This document shows positions 1-11,526 of a DNA stretch of 64,000 bases, in pieces. The position numbers and the translations under genes were made by a program. This stretch comes from Synaphobranchus kaupii (lineage: Eukaryota > Chordata > Actinopteri > Anguilliformes > Synaphobranchidae). Location: positions 1,698,590 through 1,762,589 of the forward strand of contig CM056397.1 of assembly GCA_029718625.1 (NCBI GenBank), in the 5' to 3' direction. The first letter of the stretch is position 1. The number at the start of each line of letters is the position of its first letter. The notes under the pieces were generated by a model. It had not been told where the DNA came from. It saw nothing but the letters and a program-made list of their open reading frames with translations, and ran no database searches.

Positions 1-820
1 CTGCTTCGCTGGCCAGAAGGATTTAGAGGACCGAGGCAATAAGGGCGCACTTTGCCAATATATAATAATGTGTATTTAAACATGATCACGAACTCTCAAG
101 CTTCTGTTTCTAATCCACTGTGTTCAGTGACTCATTTTGTTAGCTTAGGAGGGTAGCAATGGTGTTGTGTGCATTGGTAGGTGGGGGGGGGGGGGATGCA
201 ACCCGCGTTTAAAGTTGAAGTTGTTTCAAATGATCCAGAAGACCAACTGCCATATTGTTTAATCTCTGTCTGCCACCGTGGACCAGTGACCCTGTCCGGG
301 CGGAGCGCCGGAGAAATAAATCGTTAGCGCAGGACACACACTCTGACAAACACACTGGCAGGAGCCGGCAGGGCAGGAGAAATTTAAACAGTACCCAGGG
401 TACTTATTGTGATTTACGGCGATGCTGTTCCACAACATCCTGTTTGGCCAAGATCCCCCTCCTCCCCTCCTCACCTCCCCCCTGCATGCAGGATTCATAG
501 CTGCATAGGTATTGATCACTCTTATAATTTGTATGCAACACCGGGTATAAAATCCTCTTAAAGGTTGGAAGAGGAGGGGTCGGGGCATTCAATGAGCAAA
601 TGTGACAGATACAAAAGATTAACCGACATTTACACACTGGCGGGAGCAGGTCTGGACCAGCTCAAGCTTGTGATAAGGCAGGCTGCGGACGGTGATAAAA
701 AGCCGAGTGCAGCGTTATTGCACGTCTGGAGTGGCCCATTGTCACAGCTCCTGGTTATAACGCAGAAATTACTCGGCTGCGGGCGGCCTCACCCTTATTA
801 GCTGCCACTGCAAATGCCCG
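1..820. other. Non-coding, GC-richer, low-repeat stretch; candidate cis-regulatory DNA
   Basis: No convincing gene. Open frames here are short, overlap on both strands and have no recognisable domain. A G-run lies at about 181-194. About 261-820 is more GC-rich than the AT-rich DNA around it and shows no repeat structure I recognise. Low-repeat, GC-richer islands upstream of an Irx gene are often conserved enhancers, but conservation cannot be judged from one sequence. Confidence 0.3.
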
Positions 821-1749
821 GCATCTGAGTCCAGTCTTGCTTGGCTGCTTGCTCGGCAATACCTTACATACACTCAAATGCACACACATGCACACACACA
901 CTTGACATTTGCTACATCTCGTACAAGTTAGTAGCGCACTCTAATTCAACAAACAATTACTGCTCACTGCAAGCAAAAACAAGCAGGCACTGGTCTAAGG
1001 AGGGGGGGGGGACTACAGGTCTGGTGCAGTTTTTTTTTTTGCTGGTTTGGTTATAGTTAAAACTCCCTTAAGCTCTTCAGAAATCAGAAAAAGGGACATT
1101 CAAAACATGACTCGAATTTCACACCAAGGCAATTTTTCATTCTTCTTTGCCTATGTGCTTATTAATTGTTAAAGTTGGATTCTTAGTATGAAACATAACA
1201 CAAAGATAAGGGGAACATGATACTCTTTCATGCTGTTAAAACAACTTAACTGGAGTCACAAACAAGGTGAATTAAGGCTTTTTAAAGATGCCACACTAAG
1301 GTTTATGTGATGGTTTCCTTGACTCTCTTTCTGACCTCAGGCCTTTAACATACTGACCCACCAACTTTCACTGATTTAATAAGCTGTGCCTATTGATCAG
1401 GTGGTAAGTACAAATAATAGTCAATTGAAGCTGTGGATGTAAATGTCAAAAACTCCTGCTTTCAAAACATCACTGTCCCTGCTGGCCACATGGGCTATGA
1501 CAGACTGAACTGAGACCCTGAATCCGTATACCAAAGTCATACCAAAAAGCACACTGAGAATTAATAAATGTTTTTTAAGAACAACAATACCTCGTTAATG
1601 AAGTTAAAATTAAACTTTAAAAATGTTCAATTTAAGTATTTCATTTTCAGTCTACAGTTGAGAAATATAGAATTATAGTGACTAAATATGAATGCTCTAT
1701 GCATTTCATAACACACTTTCAAGTTCAGCATTACAAATTTTATTATTAT
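821..1749. other. Intergenic DNA, nothing recognised
   Basis: AT-rich non-coding sequence with a short (CA)-like patch near 881-901, a T-run near 1030 and a G-run near 1001. No gene, no terminal repeats and no clear transposon seen. Confidence 0.4.
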
Positions 1750-2013
1750 TATTACATGTACCCATAAGTATTTGGACAGTGACACAATTTTTGTTGTTTT
1801 GGCTCTGTATTTCAGCACATTGGATTTTAAATGGAACAGTGATTATGAGGTTAAAGTGCAGACTTTCAGCTTTAATTTGAGGGTTTTTAGTCCATATTGG
1901 GTGAACAGTGTAGCAATTGTAGCCATTTTTATACATGTACACCCATTTTAGGGGACCAAAAGTAATTGGACAAATTAACATAAACTTTAATAAAGTTATC
2001 ATATTTTATATCT

Positions 2014-2672
2014 GGTTGCATATCCTTTGCATGTCATGGCTTCCTGATGTATGTGACTCAACAACATCAAAAGACTCTTGATATCTTATTTTCAGGTACT
2101 CTTACAAGCGATGCTATAATCTCTGCATTTGAATGGATCTCTATGGGAATTTGGGGGTGGGACTAGATTAAACTGTAAATTACATGGGAATAGTATGGAA
2201 CACATGGTTGGCTAAATGGCTGTAAGTCATCAAGGGTGTGAGGTATCAGACTAGCCTCAAACCATCACTATGCTGCCATATATGCAGTAGATATGGATTG
2301 ATCACTTGTTGTTTCTCCTGACTTATTTTCCTATTGAACTCTATGGAAAAATGAGTCAGGAGAAACATCCCTTAAAGTGATCCATTCATATCTACTGCAT
2401 ATCTGGCAGCAGTGTGATGGTTTGAGGCTCGTTTGACACCTCAGACCCTTGATGACTTAGAGCCATTTAGCCAACTATGTGTTCCATACTGTTCCAGTGT
2501 AATTTACAGCTAAATCTAGTCCCACCCCCCAATTCCCAAAGAGATCCATTGAAATGTAGAGACGTTATAGTATCGCTTGTAAGAGTACCAAAAAATAAGA
2601 TATCTAGAGTCTTTTGATGTTGTTGGGTCACAGACATCAGGAAGTCATGGCATGCAAAGGATATGTGACCAA
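2014..2672. repeat. Foldback palindrome, arms about 320 bp, 17-bp loop
   Basis: The left arm starts GGTTGCATATCCTTTGCATG and the right arm ends with its near complement (GCATGCAAAGGATATG then TGACC). The match continues inward through the CTTCCTGATG/CATCAGGAAG, AAAAGACTC/GAGTCTTTT and CAAACCATCA/TGATGGTTTG blocks to a loop at 2330-2346. Arms differ by scattered substitutions and small indels. Single-stranded, it would form a long hairpin. Confidence 0.85.
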
Positions 2673-2704
2673 AAGTTTTTTTATTTTATTTAAAGGCACA
2701 GTCA

Positions 2705-2929
2705 ACTTAGTGTATGTAAACTTCTGACCCACTGGAATTGTGATATAGTGAATTAAAAGTGAAATAATCTGTCTGTAAACAATTGTTGGAAAAATCTACT
2801 TGTGTCATGCACAAAGTATCCTAACTGACTTGCCAACACTATAGTTTGCTAACATGAAATCTGTGGAGTGGTTAAAAATTAGTTTTAATGACTTCAACCT
2901 AAGTGTATGTAAACTTCCAACTTCAACTG
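2705..2929 (-). repeat. Sleeping-Beauty-type Tc1 terminal inverted repeat (IR/DR)
   Basis: Read on the minus strand it begins CAGTTGAAGTTGGAAG and carries the outer direct repeat (TTTACATACACTTAGG) and the inner one (TTTACATACACTAAG), separated by roughly 165 bp. This is the IR/DR architecture of salmonid-type Tc1 transposons. A TA lies just outside at 2930-2931. About 97% identical by eye to the copy at 58,263-58,485. Confidence 0.85.
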
Positions 2930-3477
2930 TATGCATCTGTAAACATTCCAAACCACAGCAAGGACTTTAGAAGCGTCTGGCAAGAATAGCTAAAATTCAA
3001 AAACCGAATTTAGCCATTCAACATATTTGATTATTTACAGACGCCTAAGTAACATTTGTTAAATTTTGCGATTGAAAATAACTTCTAAAATCTTGTGTTT
3101 GCTGTTAGCTGCTGATTTGGATGACAGGGTATGCCATCAAGTTACAGCTTGGTGGGGCATGCCCCATACCTATACAGCACCGAGAGTTTGCAACTTTTCA
3201 GGGTTTCCTACAGAAATAACCACAATGACCACAGACTCTCAGCCCTTAAAAACATGAACTTCTGTATGTTTTGACCTCAGGTAACCACACAGATTTCAGG
3301 TACAACTTCACACATCCACACAATAAAGCCCCAAACTTGGGTTATTTTTAAGTTTTTCTTCTTCTTTTTTCCTGCCAATTTCATCATCAAAAATGATCCA
3401 TACTCTCAAAGAATAATTCTCCCCATTGGATAACAACATCTGATCTGCCAATGAAACTTCCACAAAATGTGAAAGCA

Positions 3478-3545
3478 CCATTAGCATAGTGGTTACAACA
3501 GACTGCCACACAAGTAGGCCTGGGTTTGAGTCCCCGCCAGTTAAG
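3478..3545 (+). repeat. tRNA-derived SINE head (degenerate)
   Basis: TTAGCATAGTGGTTA resembles an A box and GGGTTTGAGTCCC resembles a B box, about 30 bp apart, as in tRNA-derived SINEs. The body is not recognisable and there is no intact cloverleaf, so this is not called a tRNA gene. Confidence 0.45.
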
Positions 3546-3784
3546 TTAATTTTCGCCAAAAACGATGTGTACATGTTATGCTTTTCACATATAAGAATGT
3601 TATTTTCACATTAAAGAACATCTTTTTTATTGCAAAGGCTAAGAATTTTAACAATATCAACTGGTAACTGTAAGCCGACATGGTCCGGTACTGCTATGAC
3701 CAAAAGATTTACTATGTGCACATTATGCTTTTCACACTTAAGAATGTGACCATGTCAAAACCTTGGACAGAATTTCTCAATCCC

Positions 3785-4025
3785 CCAACATAAAAACATA
3801 AACAAACAAAATTTAGAGTAAACTGAACTCAAGTTGATTAACTCAAAATATCAATTTAGTCAACCTTATTAATGTGTGTGAGAACTGATGTTTTAAGTCC
3901 TTTGTACTTGAAAACTTAAGTTGATATAACTTTCTGTGTCCAGAAGTTCAGTTTACTCAAAATTTTGTTTGCAGAATGTTGACTCATTTTTTATGTTGTA
4001 GACACCTACAATTTTTACAGTGTAA
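3785..4025. repeat. Probable MITE fragment
   Basis: CAACATAAAAACATAAAC near 3786 is roughly complementary to ATTTTTTATGTTG near 3990, and the right end reads ACAATTTTTACAGTGTA, a terminal motif common in teleost MITEs. The left terminus is not clear, so the boundaries are approximate. Confidence 0.35.
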
Positions 4026-4184
4026 AGGACAGAATCCACGCCTATGTCTTTCTTTCAGCAAGAATGCATGTGTGTTTGCATGTATTGTGTATGCATCTCT
4101 ACATTTAATTATCTTATGGTTCATACATTTATATGCATTATCATCAGTTAGCTACTCCTAACAAACACAGTACAAAAAGAACTG

Positions 4185-5465
4185 ATATCTGAACAAAAAA
4201 CATTTTCAAATACCAAGTTACTCACACATAGCGTACAAAGCAGTCTGTAAGTCATTGATTAAAACTTGCAAAAACAAGGCCTGCCTTGCCTTTGATATCA
4301 AAAAGTTACAACAAACAATCTTGCCGATCATAGCTCACACTAATTAAACTAGTTCTATTCCAAAGCAATGCTACCCAATATTTCCTAAATAATTTAATAT
4401 AACTTGGCACTGTGTTTTTTCATCTTACCATCTGAAGAGAATGTGGTCATTGAAACTTGATGTCCCATAGTGGAAATAATTTGCAATTCAGATGTGTTAC
4501 ACTTAGAAATGTAAAGAAATTAGTAGACTATTGGCTATGTTTGAATATGTCTGCATCCAGTGCTTTGGGTCTATGAAAAGCACAGCATGGATAAAATGCA
4601 TTATTAATTAATTTATTTATTTACTTGGAATATTTGTAGCTATATTGTATTTGTATATTTCAATAGAAACCTGTGTGGTCCTACAGAGCCTATAGACATT
4701 TTTTCACAAAATTGTGTTCACAAATAACATTTGTTATTACTTGACATGTTAAAAGAATTAGTGCTATTTTACTTCATCTGACCCACAATACAGTAGGCTA
4801 TTAATGGGCCAAATGTGTGTCTGGATAGGTTTGTAAATTCAATATTTAGGATATTTTAGGATATTTACTAAAATATAAATAAAAGTGTAAATATTTATAA
4901 TTGTATCTGTATGTATTTATTCATCCCCCCCTTTCTCTATTGTAAATGATGATTCATGCTATAAATGTATGTTTGTAAATTTGAATGTTATATGCTGCTA
5001 GAAAAAAATTATAGGAGAAAACTGTACATTTTCTAAAATTTACGTCACAACCAAGTATAAACATATCCTTTCTGGAGTGTAAATTTTCATCAAACTGTTT
5101 AAAACATTAATTGAAATGTTGTGTTCTTCCATGAGGCAATTCTTGTTATTATCTAAAGTTATCTAAAGTTTGAATGACTTCAGTCTCTTCAGATGGTATA
5201 AGATGAAAAAAACTCAGGGCCAAGTTACATTAAATAATATAGGAAAGATTGGGTAACATTGCTTTGGAATAGAGCTTGTTTAATTAGTGTGAGCTATGAT
5301 ATGCAATATTGTTTGTTGTAACTTGGCCTCATTTTGATATCAATACTTTTAACGACAGAACTAGTTTTTGCAAGTTTTAATTAATGACTTACAGACAGTG
5401 CTTTGTAGGCTATGCGTGAGTAACTTGGCATTTTTGTACGTTGAAAATGTTTTTTGTTGAGATAT
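4185..5465. mobile_element. Non-autonomous element with long (about 270 bp) terminal inverted repeats
   Basis: ATATCTGAACAAAAAACATT at 4185 is complementary to AATGTTTTTTGTTGAGATAT ending at 5465. The inverted match continues inward for about 260-280 bp through GTTACTCAC/GTGAGTAAC, GTCTGTAAGTCATT/AATGACTTACAGAC, CACACTAATTAAAC/GTTTAATTAGTGTG and CATCTTACCATCTGAAGA/TCTTCAGATGGTATAAGATG, with small indels. The about 740-bp centre is AT-rich and non-coding. No target duplication was confirmed, so superfamily is unassigned. Confidence 0.75.
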
Positions 5466-6222
5466 AATTAAACAGCTGTGGTACTGGAGCTGACCTCTAC
5501 TGAAAAAGAACAATTAACTATTTGCAGTGCAGATCAGCAGCCAACGCCATACCAGTCAGATACCAAGTATCCATTTCATTGCAATCCTCCAATAAAACCT
5601 TCAGATTTACTTTTTTGCAGCACTCAATATTGTTACAGGAGTCATATAATTCTATTTCTAGGACATATATAGGCTACGAGTCTAACTCACGTCTCACTTC
5701 AACGAAAGTGTCAATTATCCACGCACTGGTTTATCTTTATTGCACATGCCACAATTTGTTCGCGGCAGTGCAACATGTGCAGAAGAGTTAAGCAGCCTCG
5801 ATTCAAATATGTCCCCTCCCCCATGCCGCTAGCTGAATTAGCCCTAACACTTAGCAGTTGGCAGCGTTAAGCCAGTTTGCATTTCAATTTGGCCCCGAAG
5901 ATACTTATTTCATTATTGATCATCTATAATGCTAAATCAATGTCCATCTTGTTATGTGGGCCATTCTCATGTAATACAGTGACAGGGGGTCCAGAGTTAC
6001 TCATTCCTATTTCAAAGTGACTTTACCGTAAAATCAATGTTTGTTTGTTACTAATATAAGGGCACCTGCTACTGTATGGAAGGTGGACGAGCAATGCATG
6101 AAAGGAATGCAATATTAAATTTGGAAACACACTCCAAAAGATCATTGGGTATGCACATGTCCGCCAGTTGAAATCACAGTATGCATTATTCAATAATATT
6201 TACCACAAGTTCACAGACCATG
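5466..6222. other. Intergenic DNA, nothing recognised
   Basis: Non-coding. Short open frames at 5478-5791 overlap in different frames and show no domain. No repeat structure identified. Confidence 0.4.
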
Positions 6223-6248
6223 CCCCCCCCCCCCCCCCCCCCCCCCCC
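6223..6248. repeat. Poly-C tract (26 C)
   Basis: Uninterrupted run of C read directly. Several similar tracts occur across the window. Confidence 0.95.
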
Positions 6249-6599
6249 AAGGCGGCCCGTGGTTGCAACCTGATACAGAATTGGTAGGCTTACTTTAAGT
6301 TTTGTGATGGGAATTGCCACTGAACCACTATATAACATTTCTTCCTATAACAAATATATTATTATCATTATTATTAGGCGATTATTCCGTTTTTGCTAAT
6401 GCTTTTTATTATTCGCCAGCATACACAGCATACTGCATTTGTCAATAAATGTGCTACCTTTCTACGGAATTTGGAGATGCCAGAATAAGGCCAGCATGTT
6501 AAAGCAGGGGGGCGTATAATCGTGTTGTGCTCAACTCTGTTTACATTGATTAATTAGTGTGTCCCAGAGGTATTTGTATGGTTTGGGGAAGAAGACGGA

Positions 6600-6960
6600 A
6601 AAGAAAATCCCCTGGACGATCGTTTTTAAGCAAGTCCATCCGGTAAACCCAGAATTATACCAACTACATTGATGTGGGTAAATAATGGTGAAATAATCAG
6701 ACCCGTGGCCGCCAATAAAACCCCCCAGAACACCTCAGAATGGACAGCATAATATTTACCAAAGGAGAGAAGAGAGTATGGGGAGAAGGCCATTTGACAC
6801 CGGGAGCTCTGACCTTCCAAATTAATTACTGCTCGTGGCTCCCGGCAGCCCCACAATTTAACCACAAATTCTCTCTTTATGGGTTCCTTTTTAAAGCTAC
6901 TGTATACTTTGCCAATCTGCCAAAGCAGTCGAAAGTAGCTCCCCAAAGAAATTAACCCAG
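6600..6960. promoter_or_regulatory. Candidate conserved non-coding element upstream of irx3
   Basis: About 360 bp of more complex, GC-richer sequence inside AT-rich DNA, without repeat structure. It contains AATTAATTAC near 6820 (a homeodomain-type TAATTA core) and CCGCCAATAAAACC near 6709. It overlaps open frames on both strands that have no recognisable domain. Called only on sequence texture and position; cross-species conservation was not tested. Confidence 0.3.
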
Positions 6961-9900
6961 ACGTGTGTAGAACTCGTCTAACAACAACAGTAGCCCCATG
7001 AGAATTCAGCTTTCTTTCTTTACTGGCGATTGTAGATGTAGGCTAATGAAAGTCCTGTATGCATGCGTCAGTCCGTTAATAAAGTCCAGGAGGCAATTTT
7101 TTATGTTATTTATTTAAATTTAAAAGTAGAAATTAACGACCAATGAAGCGATTATAAGCAATGCATTAAATCCGCCACATCCTTCATTCTTCACTTCCAG
7201 AATTAATATTAGTAAACAAATAAATATCGGTAATAACGCAATACAACAATTTTGGCTACATATAATAGTTCACTCTGCCAGTAAACCAAATATGCAAATT
7301 TTTAACTGATGCCAATTGTCCGGAATCTTGCTGCAGAAATAGGCCTATCATCAGTCAAACCAGACCTGAGGTCCACGAATAGCAAGACCAAATTCCCTTG
7401 TAGCCTACTAGTATAGGCTACTGCAGCCTACTGTATAAGGGCAATAGTCATATTTAATTCTGAGATTGGAAATATGCAGAGAATCGGCTACTAGACTATT
7501 TATTTCTGTGTAAGCTGAACGATATAGCCCATACCACAATGTTATAAATTGATATGTGACCATGTAGACTATCAATGAACCGTAAGATTTTATGGACTAA
7601 TTTCGCCTGTTTCAAATAGCAATGTACATGTACAATAGCAATGTTTTTTTTTAATTTATGCTATATCAGATAAAAAACCAACTGAACAAGCAACAGGGTT
7701 ACATGGCTGAGAAGTCAGCATTTCTCGAAAGAAATTCAGTGGGTAAATCAATGATCTACAGCCGCTCAGAAGGAACCGATCAAAAAAATATATAGGCCTA
7801 TTATTTTCCAGAAAACTGAGTTTATCTAATTGTCTAGAAATGCGAGGGTTGGTTAGTGTAATTTAGTCTATGTCTATGTAGGCCTAGCTCAAATTATACA
7901 ATCGTAAAATACTCATTTTAAATATCTTGTTGAAATAAGAGTGTGTTCTTATTTAATTTGCCTCTGGCTACAGTTTGTTTACAAATTAATAACTTTTTAA
8001 TTATTGTATTATGCTCACATGCCCCAAGATTCATTACCATAATATTCCATTTAATGGAATTCATCTGGAAAGGACACGCTTTTAGTTAAGGGGACAGGCT
8101 ATCTTTGCACAAAAATATGTTCATACTCAAACAAAAACTTTTTTTCCCCGCTTCAAACATTAGAAACCTTACAGCATTCTTAAAGTGTAGTAACCTACAT
8201 TAGCAATGGCTGCTAACTGTACTGATGTTTTCTATTTTGTTGCAACAGAGTGGTCGGCCCATTGCCTCGGTCGGGGTATTAAGGTTTACATATGTGTGTA
8301 GCCTACAAGACACATAAACCCGCATGTATGATCAATCAAGGTAATAATCAATGTAAGACTTTCCCTGGCCTTTTCAATGAAATGAGAAATGTGAATAGCT
8401 ACAAATCACTTCGATTTCGTAACCTTTCCCCTTTTCGCGAATGAAACCTGAGACTAAAAACCCCAAGAGTTCAAAATAAACTCCACAAACAGCAAGCTTT
8501 TACTAAAGTCGCCCTTCAATAATCCGCAAATAAAAGTTGTTTGTCAAAGAAGTTAAGACATGGGGTTTAGGCAAGTCTCTCTCACTCCCCTCAACAACTC
8601 AAAACATCAAAGTCATTAATAGTAGCCTATTTTCTTTTTCAAATGCGCTGACACCGAATTAACTGATTTTGTTCAGAAGCCTTTTAGAATGGATTGAATG
8701 TGTGATATGCAACTTGTTTTGTGTTGCCTTGGAATTATATAAAGTATCCAAATGTGTAAATTCAACAGCCTGTGTTTTAAAGTCTTTGATCTCTTTGTTT
8801 CTTGCTATTCAAATTCCGTTATCATATTCGGGGTTTGCATAAACGGATAAGGAATTAAATAATACGTTTGTTCTTGTTTATGAGGATTCTTAGCCTATTT
8901 GAGGGTTAACCATTTCATTGTGCGTAGTTTCATGAAACAAACTTTTTTTTAAAAATGTCTCAGGCCAGTGCAACTGTTAATTACAAAATTAGGCCTCCGT
9001 GTTTCTTGTTATAAAAATATGTTCGAAATATTTACTGAAATATATAATGCACAAGAGATTAATAAATAGGTTATCTCTACGTTTAGTTAGATGTCATTAG
9101 GCTACATTAACAGAGATGGGGTAATAGGCTAGACTTTGTTGTTGTTGAATAAATAGTGTATGCTTGAAAATTGAAAGAAAGTACTTTGATATTAGGCTAT
9201 AATGTAGCATACTTCAACGCTTCAGTCACGTGTGATCTGTACTGTGCTGTAAGATAGAGAGTCGTCTTAATGTGTTTATGACTGTGGCAGATTCTCGGTC
9301 CTGTGTGAAAGTGTGAAGTTAGTGCTTGTGTGCTTGACCGGGGTAATAAATCACGTGGACCTTGGGGCCCTGACAGGACCTGAGGATGAGACACGTGTCA
9401 ATCCGAACTCGGAGCGCTGTTGAGGCGGACAGTTGAGCGGACAGTATTTTGCAGACATACCCGCCTTTGCCATTCACTTACACACTCCAGGCGACCTAGC
9501 ACTAGGCTACTCATTCAGTTTTACCCTTTTTACTATCCTACGCGAAAGGCAAGACAGATCTGGACTCATGTCGCTTTGAATATTGTTGTATCTTACCTAT
9601 CAAGTTAATGCATTTTAATATGATATGCAATATTAGTGAAACCGCGCTGTTTCGTCTCTGTTATTCAGAAAATGTGTTTTGCTACTTAGTTCCATTAACA
9701 AATTTAAAGCAACAATTTGACATGCGTTTCTTCAGACATGCTTACCTCCTGTATAAACATCACTGCTGCGGCATCTCTTTGTTATTGACTGCAATGTCGC
9801 GATTACTATTCGAGCCTACCAGGCAAGCGCTGGTGATGAATAACCATAGCCTAAGGTTTGGTTTGTTACAGTCAAAATGCCAACTTGTTGAGCAGCAACA

Positions 9901-10374
9901 CCATAATTTTACACTAATTTATATAATTGGTATAACTTACATTATTAATTAAATATCTACAGCCATCGTTCAGAAATAGCCTAATGATAATAATCAGTTG
10001 ACTGAAGATTAAAGACTTAAATCGGCATGGTTCCAGGAAACTCGATCTAACAATTAATACCCGAATTAAATAGTTGAGAATTAATCCCGTTGCCAATATT
10101 TTTGAGCCTCCATTATATGTTAAAAGTAAACTGTCTGCAGGCATCCAATTTGTATAAGTTTGTCCTTGTTTTGCAGAGGATTATCAGACCTATAACGCTC
10201 AAAGATTGAATGTAATGCGATTATAGATGTTTCTGACACAATTTAATATATTGATTCAGGGAATTCCAATTCGGGTCGTCTTGCTTTGTTTAAATCCGTA
10301 TTATTTACAACAAGACAAGAGTATGGTGTTATCAGCTTCATCCACGCGATCTCTGTCAGGTTAATCATCTGACT
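6961..10374. other. Long AT-rich intergenic stretch upstream of irx3
   Basis: About 3.4 kb with no supported gene. Short frames near 9197-9952 lack domains. TAGGCCTA/TAGGCTA-type words recur, as in many teleost genomes. A slightly GC-richer patch occurs around 9230-9440 with two CACGTG-like E-boxes (CACGTGGACC at 9352 and ACACGTGTC at 9391). Otherwise nothing recognised. Confidence 0.4.
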
Positions 10375-10395
10375 CCCCCCCCCCCCCCCCCCCCC
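10375..10395. repeat. Poly-C tract (21 C)
   Basis: Uninterrupted C run read directly, about 1.1 kb upstream of the irx3 start codon. Confidence 0.95.
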
Positions 10396-10540
10396 AGGAA
10401 ATGAAGCTGTCGCATAGGCTACATAAATGCACAGACCAAGTTATTGAGAAAAACAATATATAATACTGTACAGTTTATGTGTCTTGTTATTCTGTTTAAA
10501 AGATCTGACAACTTTAAAAAAATATCCGAGCAACATACCC

Positions 10541-10570
<30 letters not shown>
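10541..10570. repeat. (AAT)n microsatellite
   Basis: About ten TAA units in tandem, read directly. Confidence 0.9.
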
Positions 10571-10571
<1 letters not shown>

Positions 10572-10595
10572 GCCAATAAATCATTATTACTTTAT

Positions 10596-10598
<3 letters not shown>

Positions 10599-10658
<60 letters not shown>
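10599..10658. repeat. (AT)30 microsatellite
   Basis: Sixty bases of uninterrupted AT dinucleotide, read directly. Self-complementary, so able to form a cruciform. Confidence 0.95.
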
Positions 10659-10661
<3 letters not shown>

Positions 10662-10779
10662 AGTTCATCTTAATTATTGATTGCTAGGTTTTGTTTATTT
10701 TGTTCTATGTTTGTTATACAACCATCTTGTTTCTATTTGTATCCTTTCTCTTTGATATAAAATTATGATTTGTCACAGC

Positions 10780-11180
10780 TTCTTGTATGATATTTTATCT
10801 GTTAATAGGCTCCGATCCCACCACCGGCGAGTTGAGCACACATGTCAATTAACAATATGTGATCAGGTTCCTCTAAACGCCTGAAATGCCATCGCAAGTG
10901 TTGGCTATTAACAGAGGGGTACACAACGGCGGAGCACACACGTGGGATGTTTGTAATTTAGAAGAGAGAAGACGTCAGATACTCTGGAGGTAATCACAGT
11001 TCAATACTGAAATATTCATCATCTGGGATGACCACAAATAGAGAATTAGAACTGCAAACGGGGCAGGGCCGGAGAGAACAAATAACAAACGCAATGATTG
11101 GCGAGTCATAAAGATGAGATTTGAACCTATTCAAATAAGGGATCGCGACGTCAGTGCACTGCTCTATAGGAAACACAGAC

Positions 11181-11231
<51 letters not shown>

Positions 11232-11526
11232 ATGTGGACTGGGACTTAAGAAATAGGAGGGGCGTCAGAACGACTAGAAATGTCAATCAGATTCAGAGCT
11301 AAGAGTCCCAATAATCTAAGGATCTGTAAGGACCTGACCTTAGTCTATTCAGATCAATAGGAAAGTGAGAGAGGGAAGTGCAATAGGATCGCTTACAGCG
11401 GCTCTGTATGAGGAAACATATACTTCCCTGAGAGTTTATCGTACTCATTGTAAAGTGGATATCGTAGCACGTACCACGAGGGCGATTCCACGCGTTTTGT
11501 GACTGTAGAAAGCGTTTTCTACCATC
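10780..11526 (+). promoter_or_regulatory. irx3: irx3 upstream / promoter and 5' UTR region
   Basis: The 750 bp before the irx3 start codon are less AT-rich than the DNA further upstream. They contain GACGTCAG twice (near 10970 and 11148; CRE-like half-sites) and a (GA)21 tract at 11185-11226. No convincing TATA box or defined transcription start can be placed, and the 5' UTR boundary is unknown. GA-rich promoter-proximal tracts are common near developmental genes; a role here is only inferred. Confidence 0.5.
11185..11226. repeat. (GA)21 microsatellite, 300 bp upstream of irx3 ATG
   Basis: Forty-two bases of AG dinucleotide preceded by ACAGACAGAC. Read directly. It lies in the probable promoter or 5' UTR of irx3. 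Confidence 0.95.

Larger units (their letters stand above)
1750..2931. mobile_element. Tc1-related composite element with large central palindrome (copy 1)
   Basis: Three parts are joined. About 1750-2013 resembles the terminal region of a fish Tc1-like family (CCATAAGTATTTGGACAG near the outer end, and GGGGACCAAAAGTAATTGGA at 1953-1972). About 2014-2672 is a near-perfect palindrome whose arms (about 2014-2329 and 2347-2672) flank a 17-bp loop. 2705-2929 is a Sleeping-Beauty-type IR/DR inverted repeat ending in CTTCAACTG next to a TA. No transposase is encoded, so it is non-autonomous. The same arm-to-IR junction recurs near 58.25 kb, so this is a repeat family rather than a chance neighbourhood. 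Family names are from memory. Confidence 0.75.
2932..4184. other. Intergenic DNA with small repeat fragments
   Basis: Non-coding. It holds a tRNA-like SINE head near 3480-3545 and a probable MITE fragment ending near 4024. A direct repeat (TTATGCTTTTCACA) occurs near 3576 and 3724. No gene is supported. Confidence 0.4.
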
